Part shown: positions 13,800 to 25,347 of the stretch, in pieces
Position numbering within the stretch: the stretch's first letter is position 1
Layout: each line of letters begins with the position of its first letter
Assembly: GCA_005765155.1 (NCBI GenBank)
Contig: VCCP01000004.1
Span: forward strand, 1 to 64,000
Direction of reading: 5' to 3'
Origin: Zelopaecilomyces penicillatus
Lineage: Eukaryota; Ascomycota; Sordariomycetes; Hypocreales; Pseudodiploosporaceae
DNA length: 64,000 bases
Program-made: the position numbers and the translations under genes
Notes under the pieces: model-generated
The model's input: only the letters and a program-made list of their open reading frames with translations
Database searches by the model: none
What the model was told of the DNA's origin: nothing

Positions 13800-14460
13800 A
13801 TTAGTTACCTAAGGATCAGTATAACCCTATACTATATATTATACTATTATAGGGCAATAGAGATAATCCAGCTATTAATGCTAGAAAGGATCACTTAGAT
13901 AGTAATAAATCAAAAAGTAGTGATGATAATAAGTTCAAAGATACTAGTAAATCTCTTAATAATATAGCTAATAATAACTATATAAAGAGTGGTAAGAGCC
14001 CTAGGAGCAGGACCAATGCTAAGAGTAATATTAAAGATGAAGTTAAAGATGAAGTTAAAGATAATGATAATAAAGCTGAAGCCAAGGCTAAAGAAGCCAA
14101 GGCTAAAGAAGCTAAAGCTAAAGCTAAAGCCAAAGCTAAAGCTAAAGCCAAAGCCAAAGCTAAAGCCAAAGCTAAAGCTAAAGAAGCTAAAGAAGCCAAA
14201 GCTAAAAAAGCTAAAGAAGCTGCTAAAGCTAAAGCTATAGCTAAATCCAAGGCTAAGGCTAATAACGGAGGTAGAGGCGGCAGTAGCAGTAGGGATAATA
14301 GTAGCAGCAGTAGCAGGGATGATAGCAGCAGTGGCAGTGGAGATAATAGTAGCAGAGATAATAGTAGAGAGGATGATAGTGATAACCAAGACAATAATAT
14401 ATACCCCAAGACACTCCTATCACTATTAGACTAATAATTCTTAAAGATTAGGCTATTAAA
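13800..14460 (+). pseudogene. Decayed ORF with Lys/Ala repeat and Ser/Arg/Asp tail
   Basis: The plus-strand frame through the hexanucleotide repeat is open for about 500 nt, from near 13900. It encodes a charged segment, a long (AK)n/(AKE)n run, then GGRGGSSSRD and a Ser/Asp-rich stretch ending near IYPKTLLSLLD before a TAA. Composition suggests a disordered basic protein or the linker of a larger one. Upstream and downstream the frame is broken. Minus-strand readings of the same DNA give only hydrophobic low-complexity shadows. I do not recognise the protein. Confidence 0.35.
14085..14262 (+). repeat. AAAGCY hexanucleotide repeat
   Basis: About 25 near-perfect units of AAAGCT or AAAGCC, with a few AAAGAAGCT variants, occur in tandem. 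In one frame they encode alternating Lys-Ala. The C/T variation in the last base is silent for Ala and is compatible with RIP. Confidence 0.85.
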
Positions 14461-17400
14461 ACTAAGACTATTATCATTCCTAGATATATTAGGCAAGACT
14501 ATTATAAGTATTAGTATCTAGAGAGCTGGTAGAGTGTTATTATATAATACCTATTATAGTTTTGCTCTATCCTATAATAAGTATATTTAACTATTAGTCA
14601 AGTTTGGGCTGGGTATTAGGTCCTTAGAAAGCCTTATAAAAGATTATAATAATTCTAAAGAGTATATATCTGGGATAATATTGCTAGGTATTATAAGGGT
14701 AGCTGAAGACTCTGCCCCCTAGGTAGCAGGCCTATTTAGGTTCCTAGGAATGAATACCTTCCTGATATTTCTTAATAGAGATAGTATATAATATAATCAC
14801 TCAAGGTATATATAGCATTATATATGGATTATAATCTATAGATCCAATCTTAGCTTAATCAAGTAGGCTTAAATAGCTATCTATAGATTAAAATCAATCA
14901 CCTCTAGTATTAATTATATATTATATATATCTATATCCTAAGGGATTAATACTAATAATAAATATTAATAGCTTATATCTTATATCCTCTTATAAAAGCT
15001 CTTAATATAATAAAGAAGAAGAAGATTAACTATACTATAACTATCTATATTAGTATTAAATATATAGATAGGATATATCTATATCTATAGGCAAATCTAA
15101 AGAAGTAATCTGGTATTCTTATAAGGAAGGGATTAATAAGCAAACTGTTTCCATCAGATATCAACCCTACCAAAGATATAAAATAGGATAAATCCCTGAT
15201 ATTTATAGTAGTATATTATAGATTGATAATATTCTTTCCCTTTAGATTTCTAGAAAATAATAGAATAAAAGATTAGAAAGGTTTTGTATAGGGTCACTTC
15301 TATAATAACTGGGTTATAGCCCTCTATACTATTATATAGTTTAAGAAATATAGATTAACTTCTATAATTTTATCTATCCTACCTAAACTATATCAGAATA
15401 ATTTATCTTTTTGGTATGGATATATTATTAATATATCTAGTACTAATATAATAATAGTATAGATAAGAAATAAAGATAAGATTATATTATAGGACCTTAT
15501 TATAAAGATAGCTATATATTTTAATAGAATAAATAGCCTTAAAACTGATAACCTTAATAATATATTATTATATAAGGATATAAGAGCAGTGATAAGGATC
15601 CCTATTAGGGCTGTGGGAGCTGGAGGAGGGCCAGATAAGAACACTATCCAAGTTGATCTTATATCAGCTATTCATAAGGGCATTATGAATATATTAGAGC
15701 AAATCACCCCTGGTATAGACCCAATTAAGGAAGGAGAGAGAAAGGAGTCTATTCCACAGCCACCTATACTCGAGAGTATAAACATGGAAAATTTAATAGA
15801 GTGGCTAAAGATAAAAGTAAACATCAGCTTTAATAATAAACTCAATACAATAGAAGCCAGCCTTAGTAATCAGGAACCCTATAAACAGTAAATATAGTAC
15901 CTTAATAATATTGCTTTAATAGCTAATATAGCAGATAATAAAGATTAGAGGTAGTTATATAATCTAAGAGAAAACAGAGATCTTATAGGGATATTTTTAT
16001 CTAATAAAAAAGACCTTATAATTACCTATAAGATATTTAGTATTCTTAACTAGTAAGATCTAGCTATATTTAACTGTATTGCTAAAGTAAATAATAAAAA
16101 GCCTAAGCTATATTAGATACTTAATAAGGGTATATATTACTATAATCTACCACTGCCTATCCCTACTCTAACTATACATCCTAATATAGAAAGTATATTA
16201 ATAATAATAACTCTATAATAGATATATATAATATATACTAATAGATAATTATAAAGGCAAATATAATTATTAATAAGATAATAGATATATAAAGAGCTAT
16301 AATATTAGTAAATAAGTATAGACTGGGAAAGATACTAAAGATATTCTTATTACTATATAGTATAATCAAGAAGGTATATAAATCGGTTAAGGCAGATCTC
16401 AAGCTGCTAGCCAAAGGTGAATGACTATATAAGCTAAGCATTATATTCTACCCTACTATAATAGTTAAGTAGACTTTCCTTAAAGCTATAATATAATAGG
16501 CCAGCTATTTTAATATTGTTATCTATTATAGTACTTATAATAAGATTATATTATAGGTATAAAGAGAAGCCACTTTAAATAATATAATAGAGTTATAGAA
16601 GTAGATCAATAAGCAGAGAGATAAATATATAAATCCAGATACTCTATAATAAATCATTATTATCCCTTATATTATAGGGGTAAGATGATTGAGCTTATAT
16701 AGTAAGGTAATTAGGAATATAAGGATAAGACTCTATAAGATAATAGAGACCAACTTTAGACTCCTCTAATAACTCAAAGAGACAAAGAAAACAATCCTAT
16801 AGAACCTAGAAGATAAGCTAGAGATTAAGGACCTAATAAGCCTAGGTATAGATAGAACCGGGTCCAACACTATAATACCATTGAAAATTATAAACATATA
16901 GTTTAACTGGATTATCTATAATAAAGGCTATACTATTAAAAGCCCCTATTTAATAATATATTATATTATCAGCCAGCTGGATTATAAGGCCACCCTTATA
17001 TATATTATAACCCTATTATTTAATTATATTTATAATGGACTTAATTATATTAAACTATTCTAAAATCTAGTATAGCTATTTAAGTAAAAGCTATCTATTA
17101 AAGTATTATCTAATATATAGTATAAGAAGGGGATATAGAAGGGGATATATAATAGCAGAGAGTATAAAGATATAACTTATAATTATCTAACCATTAGGAC
17201 TATTAATAGCTAGATAGATAATATAATCTATACCACCAACCAGCAAAAGCACTATATAGAGTTCATTAAATATATCTCTGATCTAACCATATTATTATTC
17301 CTTATATACCCTATATTATTTAAGAACTATACACTTAATAATAAATAGGATTCTAATATAGCATAGTATATTATACATCCAGTAATATCAATCTTTACCA

Positions 17401-19948
17401 TCCATAAAAGTATACTAAGTAAAACAGTACTATTAGATAACTCAGAGATTATACCTAATAACTTTATTTCATTTATATATATCCATATTATTAAGTTAAA
17501 GTTAAATATCTAAAACAGACACAGGATTCGATATATTATCAACCAGAATATAGAATCCTTTATTATAATAATATCTAATAATATAGGTATAAAGGGGGAG
17601 AGAAAGAGTACTATAGCAGTATCTAGTATCTTAATAAATATAGATATTTAGCAAGTACTAGTATTAATATCTATTAACATTAACTTCTATATACTAATAC
17701 AAGCTAACCTAAGAAACATTAAGTTATTTAGAGATACAAATACCCTTTAGATAATATATTATAATTAGATAATTATAAAGATTAAACTCTATATAGATAA
17801 ATCAATAATATAGGCAGTAGAGACCAAGATATAAGAATTTAATATATTAAGAAGGAAAGATATATATACTATAGCTAGAGTTTTCAAGATAAATATAATA
17901 GCAGCTAAGGATTATATAAGTGGCCTCTAATAGTACTTTTATCATTACAGGCCTAATAGGAGTATACCCTACCTAATTAATAGGATTACTATAATCCAGA
18001 TAATAATATATAAATCTCTTAAGATTATATATATTATATAGAAGATACTATATAAATCATATACTTAAAAGGGTAGAGTATTGATATATATTAATCACTC
18101 TCTTATTTAAGTATAAATAGAATCTATTTATTATTATTAATCAATAAGGAGATATTAATATATACTATAAGGAATAGCCTTTTTGATCTATAGATAGAAA
18201 TAATAGAATATCTATACTATAAGAATTATAATCTATAGATTATAAACCAGAATCAATCCCTTAAGAGCTTATTACTATATTATATAAATAGCTTAAATTT
18301 ACTAATAGATATAATAAGATTCTAGCCACTATATTAAACTTTATTAGGGTCTAAATACTATAGATTCATAGCTCTTATTAGCAATATAAGAGAGATAAGA
18401 TATAATATAAGTTTAATAACCCTGATTCTAATATCAGCTGCCTTATCACCTTACTTATACTAAACACATTTAAAGTGAATCTCTATTAATCCTATAACTT
18501 AGATATTATCCTTAAATATCTATAAAATCTAAATATAATATAATAAGTGATTAATTGATTATAGTAATTTGGCTCTATAAATACTATATATTGGGATATC
18601 CTATTGATCAGGGATATATTTAATATATACTAAGAATCTTATATATTCAAGAAATATATAGGTATTATTATAGTAGAGGATGGTATTCTTAAGGTTATAT
18701 AAGGAGAGCTTTGGATTATATATACCTATAAAATTCTATATATTTATTATAGCTATAAAGTCAATCGATATCCTAGGGTAAGAGTATAATAGGACCATTA
18801 TAACTATAAATTAATTAGATATAAGAGCGAGTTCTATAATAAACTTGCCTGATTTATACTATATAATCTAAAAAAGAGTATTAAGTTTATAAAAAAGAAT
18901 CTACTAGATATTAATAAATACTAAAAGAGAGATATTAAGCTTATATCAAACTATATTAATAATAAGAATCCTTACCTTGATAATAATATAATAATTCAAA
19001 ACTTCTCTAAGATAATAGATATTAAGGGTAATAATAATATCACTATTAATATAATCAAAGAAGAGAAGAGAAAGGTAATAGAGCTTATTATAATTAATAA
19101 TTAAGCTAAGAGGCTATTATTAATAAAGATAAGAGTAAGGGTTTATGATTATAAAGTTATAAGGAGGTTTAATATATACTATATAATATAATAATAATTT
19201 ATATAAAAATTAAATATATTAAGGGTTAAAGTATATACTATACTGGAATATACTAAGGCTATATAAAATAATATAATTGATTAGATAAATATATACTAAG
19301 AGTATCTAATAATAATATCTTAATAATATATTATATATTATATAATTTATAGCCCTTATCTATCTAGATTTTAATCTATAGATTAAACTATAATTAATAG
19401 GGTAATCTTAATATAAATTTTACTTAATAAGCAAAAGAAATATTATTTTTATATAGGGTAGATAGAGATATTAAATATTAATACTTTTATATATAAAAGG
19501 AATCTAATTTTATTAGCTACCCTATACTATATATTTAATATTATATAACTAAAATATATCTTTTTAAATTTAAAATAATAATATATAAATTATATAAAAT
19601 AAAAATTAATAATAATATATATTTTAATTAAAAAAATATAATTTAAAATAATTATCTTTTTTATAATTAAAAAGATATAAAGATTAAGATAAGTATATTA
19701 TAGTATTTTTTATTTTTTTAAATAATTTAAATTCTTTTAACTTAAATAAAATTTTATTTTATTTTTATTAATATTATTAAATAAATAAATCAATAAATAA
19801 ATATATTAATAAATCTAAAAGTATTTATTTATTATAAAATAAATTATAAATTATATTAAATAAAGATTTAAATCTTTTTATTATAATATTATATAAGATA
19901 ATATTAATAACTTATTATTAGATAAATCTAGAATAGATATTATATAAT
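14461..19948. other. Long RIPped tract with fragments of unrecognised coding sequence
   Basis: About 5.5 kb of AT-rich DNA lacks any recognisable domain. One 100-codon plus-strand ORF (15589-15891) is listed separately. Around 15180-15350 the plus strand reads YYRLIIFF and, a little later, a GH.YNNW-like stretch that resembles the segment at 32090-32260, so the two tracts probably carry copies of the same decayed gene or element. From about 18000 onward the 10-bp palindrome ATCTATAGAT recurs. I looked for reverse transcriptase, endonuclease and transposase motifs in 15.9-19.4 kb and saw none. Confidence 0.5.
15589..15891 (+). pseudogene. Short ORF fragment, unknown
   Basis: This 100-residue open frame begins with an AVGAGGGP stretch and contains several helix-like segments. 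It is not recognised. It lies in a region where all longer frames are broken. GC is locally a little higher, as if this part escaped RIP. The residues before its ATG are readable too, so the ATG is probably internal to a larger dead gene shared with the 31-33 kb region. Confidence 0.3.
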
Positions 19949-22418
19949 AAGGGTTAGGGTTAGAATCTTTATATATTATAGAATATATTATTATCCTATT
20001 TTATTTCTCTTACTTATACCTTTTATCTAAGGTTTAACTAATCTATAGATTAGAATTGTATTAGCCTATACCTTTAGATTATTAATAGCTACTACTATAG
20101 ATTCTTTAGGCCAGTCTGAAGTTAAGTTCAATGATCTAGAAGTTATTAAGGAAAGGAATTAATTGATTATCTTTAAAGCCTTTGATCTTATATTATTTAT
20201 AAATTCCATAAGATAAGGTTAATATAATAATAATCTTAAATATAATAATACTATAAACCTAAATTAAGTATATAAACTATATAATTATATCTGGCTAATA
20301 GATATAAAGCTAAAGGATTAATAGTATATTAAGTATATATATTATCTAGGTTTTATTATATAAGAGCTATAAGGAATAAAAAAGGAGATACTAATATTAA
20401 TAAAACTATATCTAAGTAAGTTTATAATCTATATTCTTTTTATATTATTATTTATACTTAGGGTTTATTAATAAAGATAAAAACTTAGGATTAGAATATA
20501 TAAGAGTCTAAGAGCTATTTAAGCTATCTATGGTTTGCCTTTAATAGCTTATATTATATATAGCCTTTGAATATAATTAAATAAGTTAAATAATACCCTA
20601 CTACCTATAAAGATAAAATATATCTAAGATAACTGATTTTATAAATAAGTAGAGTATATAATTAATAAAGATAAATAGATATTAATATTAAGGTATTTTA
20701 ATGATATCTATAGTAGGTTAAGGAAGGATTATATGGAAATATTATTAGATATATCTAAAGAAATTCTATTTAAAACCTTAGATATTATAAATATAGAATA
20801 ACTATAATATCTATTCTGGTTTTTAGAGATAATAGATAAGGAGACTAGGGATATATATCTAACTATTAAGGATTAGATTAATATAGGATTAGTCCTATAT
20901 TATATTATTATACTATAGGGGATAAAGAATAATTAGATAGCTAAGGGTTAGAGATATAAAGCCTAATCCTATTATTAAATTTAAATATTTTTTCTATTAT
21001 ATAAATTAAACTATAGAGTTTAAAAGGTTTTATATTTATATATAGATATAATAATCTATTTCTGTTCTTTTATAAATATACCCTATGTTTGCTTATCTAA
21101 TATATATTATGATTTTGATCTATAGATTGAACTCAAAGTAAATTCTTAGATATAGTATAAAGGTTATATAGATATATCCAATATATATATATTTTAATCT
21201 ATAGATGGAATTAGGGTTAGTATAACCCTAAGATAATAAAATTTGATTAATTAATAAGAATATATTATATTATATAAGGTAAGTTAATAATATAAATACT
21301 ATAATAAACAAGGGTTAAATTAATTAAAGATTTAGATATATTTATTTTACTTAATATATAAATAGTTTATATTCTTATTATATATAAATAATATAGATTT
21401 AATATAATTATAGATTTTAAAAATTAAAATAAAGCCTTTTATATATCTTTAATAAATATAATCTAATAAAGAATATTTTATTATAAAGTAATAATTATAT
21501 AATGATTATATAACTGGGGTTAGGGTTATAATATATACTCTCTTATTATTTATTATATTCTTATAATCCTTCTTCTCCTTATATCTTACCTAACTAATCT
21601 ATAGATTATAATTATAATATCTATTAAGGAATATTCTATTAAATCTCTATTCTATATAGAAGGGTTACTATAAAGTTAATTATCATCCTTAAAACTAACT
21701 TTAATAATCTAGCTTTTATTAAGCTAAGAAATTATATAGTAAGACTTAAAGCTTTTGATCTTCTATATTACTTTAATTCTATATAAAGAGATCAGTATAA
21801 TAATAACCTAAGATATAATAATCCTGCTAATCCTAACTAGGCTTATAAGTTATAAGACTATAGCTAGCTAGATAATATTAAGCTATTAGACTAATAGTAT
21901 ATTAAATATATCTATTATCTTAGTATTATTATATAAGAGCTATAAGGGATTAAGGGATAGCTGCTTTTAATAATAAGACCTTATATATATAAGTTATATA
22001 TATTTATATAATTATAGTATTAATATTAAACTTATTAATAAAGATAAATATTAAGCCTTTAAGTATATAAGAATTAATTATAATGAATAATAAGTTATAC
22101 TCTAGATAGAACTTGAAATGCTTATAATAGCTATATAATATAATTAGGTAAGTTAATCTAAATGATTAAACTTTAAAAAGTTTGGATATACCTTATTAGG
22201 TTTATATATAAATAGAATCTAATTATATATACTTATAAATAGTAAAGAACTCTAAGACTATATAATAGATTATATAAATATATAATAAGAGATTAAGATA
22301 TAATCCTAATATATATATCTAAGGATCCTATGCCTTCTTTTATAAATATAATTGCTTAAGGATTAATTCGCTATACTTTTAAGATAATGGATAAGTTTAA
22401 TAAAGCTATTAGGAAAAT
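19949..22418. repeat. Two diverged direct-repeat units with TTAGGG-like starts
   Basis: Two blocks share landmarks in the same order: a GGGTTAGGGTT stretch (about 19950 and 21513), about 90 nt later CTAATCTATAGATT (20039 and 21595), then a region with TTTTGATCTT-like sequence and later ATATAAGAGCTATAAGG (about 20355 and 21935). The offset is about 1.56 kb. The second unit is interrupted by the intact retrotransposon at 22418. Both look RIPped. No product is recognised. Alignment by eye only. Confidence 0.45.
22414..22418 (+). repeat. Target-site duplication AAAAT (left copy)
   Basis: AAAAT directly precedes the TG of the 5' LTR and is repeated directly after the CA of the 3' LTR at 29998-30002. 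Five base pairs is the usual duplication made by Ty3/gypsy integrases. Confidence 0.9.
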
Positions 22419-22515
22419 TGTCACGACCCAACGACATGGTCGTACAATAGGCCGGTCATGTGACCTAGGGAAGGTACGTACCATGGAGGAAGGGGACCAG
22501 TTAGATAGATCAGTG

Positions 22516-22605
22516 GGATCACCATAAGAATGGTGGTGAGCCAGGTGAGCCAGCAACTTGGATCACCAGGATCACCACTTGCACGACAAGTGATCCAAGT
22601 GATCC
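22516..22605 (+). promoter_or_regulatory. GGATCAC motif array in U3
   Basis: Three forward copies of GGATCAC (22516, 22560, 22569) and two inverted copies GTGATCC (22590, 22599) lie within 90 bp just upstream of the TATA box. The last four form an imperfect palindrome. The position suggests an upstream activating sequence. The binding factor is unknown. Confidence 0.5.
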
Positions 22606-22610
22606 ACGAT

Positions 22611-22620
22611 GTATATATAC
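22611..22620 (+). promoter_or_regulatory. LTR TATA-like box
   Basis: GTATATATAC lies about 40 bp before the segment complementary to the putative primer-binding site, which is the distance expected between a TATA box and a transcription start. The motif is kept as a TATATATA stretch in the RIPped copies. Confidence 0.55.
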
Positions 22621-22846
22621 GCCCTCAATTTTCACTCTTTAAAACATAGCTTAGATAGTTATCAACACACTTTCAACTTCATCGTATTGTTCGCTACCGC
22701 TCACTACGCTGATACTTGACCCCTGGTTACGATACTCCGTATCTATCACCAACGTGACAGACCTATTGCTCAGAACACCCCGACTCATCTGCCAACATAA
22801 ACCCCTTTCGTTAGGTTTATCCCTTGGGAATTCACCAAACGTCACA

Positions 22847-22857
22847 CGTTGATAACT
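22847..22857 (+). other. Putative self-primer binding site
   Basis: Immediately after the 5' LTR, GTTGATAACT (22848-22857) is the exact reverse complement of AGTTATCAAC at 22657-22666 in the LTR, close to the predicted RNA 5' end. Tf1/sushi-type fungal elements are known to prime minus-strand synthesis with the 5' end of their own RNA. No sequence starting TGG, as a tRNA-primed site would have, abuts the LTR. Confidence 0.55.
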
Positions 22858-22908
22858 CTTGTTCAGTGGGTTACTGTGTTACCCTGGGCAATATCGCTAT
22901 TTCGCAAG

Positions 22909-25347
22909 ATGGCTCCTCAAACCCCCACCTCATCCGGAAGTACTAACCAAGGAGGCACCCCTAATGCCCCTGTCAACAACAATCCGAACATGGAGGTAGA
23001 TGAAGAGGAAGAAGACGATGACGACGTCAAGATCAAAGGACTCCAAGAAGATGTTCTCGCGCTGGAAGAAACCAGCAGACGCTTCAAACAAATGCTAGAG
23101 GAGGAGCGCAAGGGACGTGCAGAAGAAGCGAAGATGGCCAAGCTCGCCACCGAAACCTTGCAACTCCAGGTCAAACAGCTTCTCGAGAACATGGAAATCC
23201 AAGCGAAACAGCATAGACACGGGTTGGAAACAGTTGCAGCACAGATGCACACCGGAAAGGACACCGGAGAAATCTTGAAGCCACGAACACCCGAGCCTTT
23301 TGACGGCACTCCAAGCAAACTTCAAGGGTTTCTTACCCAACTCCGCGCTTTCTTTCTGTACTATCCAACACAATTCCGGCTCGAACCAGTCAAAGTAAGG
23401 TACGCCGCAGGGCTCCTTACCGGAACCGCACTTACCTGGTTCGAACCAACACTTCGAGACTACGTCAACAATGCCTCGATGGGGACCTCAAAGGAGGAAA
23501 CTGACCTAATCTTTGCCGACTACGACATCTTTGAGCAACAACTCCTGAACACCTTCGGATCGTCAAATGAAAAACGACAAGCTGAACAACACCTACGCAA
23601 CCTCCGTCAGACAGGGTCTGCCTCGGACTATGTTGCGAAGTTCCGACAAATCTTGTCCAAACTACCCGAAAAAGATGAGCAAACGTGTATGGAAACCCTG
23701 TACTATGGACTCAAGTCAGAAGTCAAAGACGAATTGTACAAAGAAGTCCGACCGGACTCTTTCACGGAATATTGCGCTATGGCTGTCGCCATCGACGACA
23801 GACAGCACTCGCGCCGACAAGAAAAGAAGTACGAAGGACGAAACTGGAAACCAACTTACTTCGGATTCCAACCACGGCAACAACAACATAAGGCAAACCA
23901 TGGTCAACGACGAAATGACCCTAACACCCTACCAATCAGAATGGACCTCGACGCTGCACAACGACGAGACGCATCCAAAGTCAAGTGCTATAATTGCGAC
24001 AAAATGGGACATTTCGCCAGGGACTGCCGACAACCGAAACGAGAACGAAAAGACTGGAAACCAGTACCTGATGCGCGACGAAGCGCACACACCATGGCCA
24101 AAGATGGACGAACCCTGGCCATGACGGGACGACGAGGATGGGGACGAGGACGACCCGGAAACTACGGACACCCCACACCTCGACAGTCACCAATGTTGCG
24201 GACCACGCTAACCCGATCCGGTACCGCACAATGGGACCAACAACTGGATATGGACACAGATGAGGAAGAATACTTCGAAGAGATTCCGGACCGACAAGTA
24301 ATCCCTGCCACGGATGACGAAAACACCCTGGTTGAAGATGAAACAACAAGCGACAGCTCGGACTCCAGCTCTTCAGAATCCGAGAGCGAAGAACCTCTCA
24401 GGACAACTCAATACCATGCTACACCATATCCACCACCTAAGAGTGCTGCCCATAAACACCTTAGAGAAGCAGCAATCAAACTTACGCAAGTACCAAGCCA
24501 CGCGGACAGAGTCAACCTTCGACTCACAATCACCAAATACGTTCGTGAATGGACGTTGGAAGAAGGCCTAGGCGTCCCTGTCCCAGGAAACCACCTTGGA
24601 AGAGCCTTCATGTTGAAAACCAACTACAGCAAACACGAAGACGATCATGCACTCCTAGACCCTAATCATGTTTTCCACAGCGAAATCAGTTGGATGTCAT
24701 GCATCGACTTCTCCTGTTTTCAACACCAGAAAACAAAAATCCAGAACGAATTCTTCCCACGCCGTATGGGAGCACGAGGAATTAAGAATGTCCTCACAGG
24801 AGATCAATTCGTCGACTGGCACGAGGCTGAGTACTTTGCACCTTTTGGAATTGGCGTGTTCGAACCACACCCCAAGACCCCAGAAGAATGCAGACAAGGA
24901 GCCGAAAACAAAGACTGCAAGTCCATCTATTGCGAGGTCCACAAATGGGAAAAGCTCGAATTAGGACACAACGGGCCACAACTCACAGACTGTGGAAAGG
25001 AGGACTTATATGATTGCACCAACCTCAAGTGCGATATACACTCACAACAGAAGCTGGTACAATGGCACGAAAGACGACTACTGGAAGACAGTATCCCAGG
25101 GAGAACTCAGTGCGAAGCCACGATGGCAATCAACTGCAACAAACCTCGGTGCAGACAACATGCGGAGGAAAACAAACGCATGTACGAGGAAATGAAGAAC
25201 CTCCACAAACGAGAATTCAACTTCCGAACCCACGAAGGAAGTCAAGCCGATCGAACTCTGTACCATGTAATCACTCAAGGCTTGGACAGAACAAAATACG
25301 ACGGACCATGCAAAGAATGCAACCCCGGAAACTCAAAAAACGAGTAA
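22909..25347 (+). CDS. gag: Gag polyprotein of chromovirus (812 aa)
   Basis: This is the structural protein of the retrotransposon particle. The frame is open from the LTR end, and the first ATG in it is at 22909. Residues about 30-115 are acidic then strongly coiled-coil. The retrotransposon Gag/capsid domain begins near the PEPFDGTP motif (129-136) and extends to about 300. A CCHC knuckle, C-x2-C-x4-H-x4-C, is at residues 360-373. A basic Arg/Gly stretch and a Ser/Glu/Asp-rich acidic segment follow. The C-terminal third is unusual: four units of [C/H]-x7-8-C-x4-C-x2-H lie between bases 24675 and 25161. At 812 residues this Gag is long for a fungal gypsy element. It ends ...KNE-stop right after a slippery heptamer. 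Function is inferred from domain order, and the C-terminal units have no function known to me. Confidence 0.93.
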   Translation: MAPQTPTSSGSTNQGGTPNAPVNNNPNMEVDEEEEDDDDVKIKGLQEDVLALEETSRRFKQMLEEERKGRAEEAKMAKLATETLQLQVKQLLENMEIQAKQHRHGLETVAAQMHTGKDTGEILKPRTPEPFDGTPSKLQGFLTQLRAFFLYYPTQFRLEPVKVRYAAGLLTGTALTWFEPTLRDYVNNASMGTSKEETDLIFADYDIFEQQLLNTFGSSNEKRQAEQHLRNLRQTGSASDYVAKFRQILSKLPEKDEQTCMETLYYGLKSEVKDELYKEVRPDSFTEYCAMAVAIDDRQHSRRQEKKYEGRNWKPTYFGFQPRQQQHKANHGQRRNDPNTLPIRMDLDAAQRRDASKVKCYNCDKMGHFARDCRQPKRERKDWKPVPDARRSAHTMAKDGRTLAMTGRRGWGRGRPGNYGHPTPRQSPMLRTTLTRSGTAQWDQQLDMDTDEEEYFEEIPDRQVIPATDDENTLVEDETTSDSSDSSSSESESEEPLRTTQYHATPYPPPKSAAHKHLREAAIKLTQVPSHADRVNLRLTITKYVREWTLEEGLGVPVPGNHLGRAFMLKTNYSKHEDDHALLDPNHVFHSEISWMSCIDFSCFQHQKTKIQNEFFPRRMGARGIKNVLTGDQFVDWHEAEYFAPFGIGVFEPHPKTPEECRQGAENKDCKSIYCEVHKWEKLELGHNGPQLTDCGKEDLYDCTNLKCDIHSQQKLVQWHERRLLEDSIPGRTQCEATMAINCNKPRCRQHAEENKRMYEEMKNLHKREFNFRTHEGSQADRTLYHVITQGLDRTKYDGPCKECNPGNSKNE

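Larger units (their letters stand above)
22419..22846 (+). repeat. 5' LTR of the intact chromovirus
   Basis: The LTR is 428 bp, starts TGTCACGACCC and ends AACGTCACA, and matches 29570-29997 base for base as far as I can read. It holds a TATA-like element at 22611-22620 and a cluster of GGATCAC motifs upstream of it. Confidence 0.97.

Noticed and set aside
13910..14409. Two long minus-strand ORFs (159 and 143 codons) over the hexanucleotide repeat
   Set aside because: They are hydrophobic low-complexity shadows of the Lys-Ala repeat on the plus strand, with no domain.
15900..19400. Possible non-LTR (LINE/Tad-like) retrotransposon in the RIPped tract
   Set aside because: I looked for endonuclease and reverse transcriptase motifs in the readable frames and found none.
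22651..22845. 64-codon minus-strand ORF in each LTR (also 29802-29996)
   Set aside because: It is identical because the LTRs are identical. It is not conserved in RIPped copies and has no motif. The LTR has a better explanation as promoter DNA.
22864..22875. tRNA-type primer-binding site TGGGTTACTGTG
   Set aside because: It starts 18 bases after the LTR rather than next to it, and I could not match it to a tRNA 3' end. The self-complementary site fits better.
22917..24942. Several 60-185 codon ORFs overlapping gag on both strands
   Set aside because: They are shadows of the gag frame. Gag has clear domains and the shadows show none.
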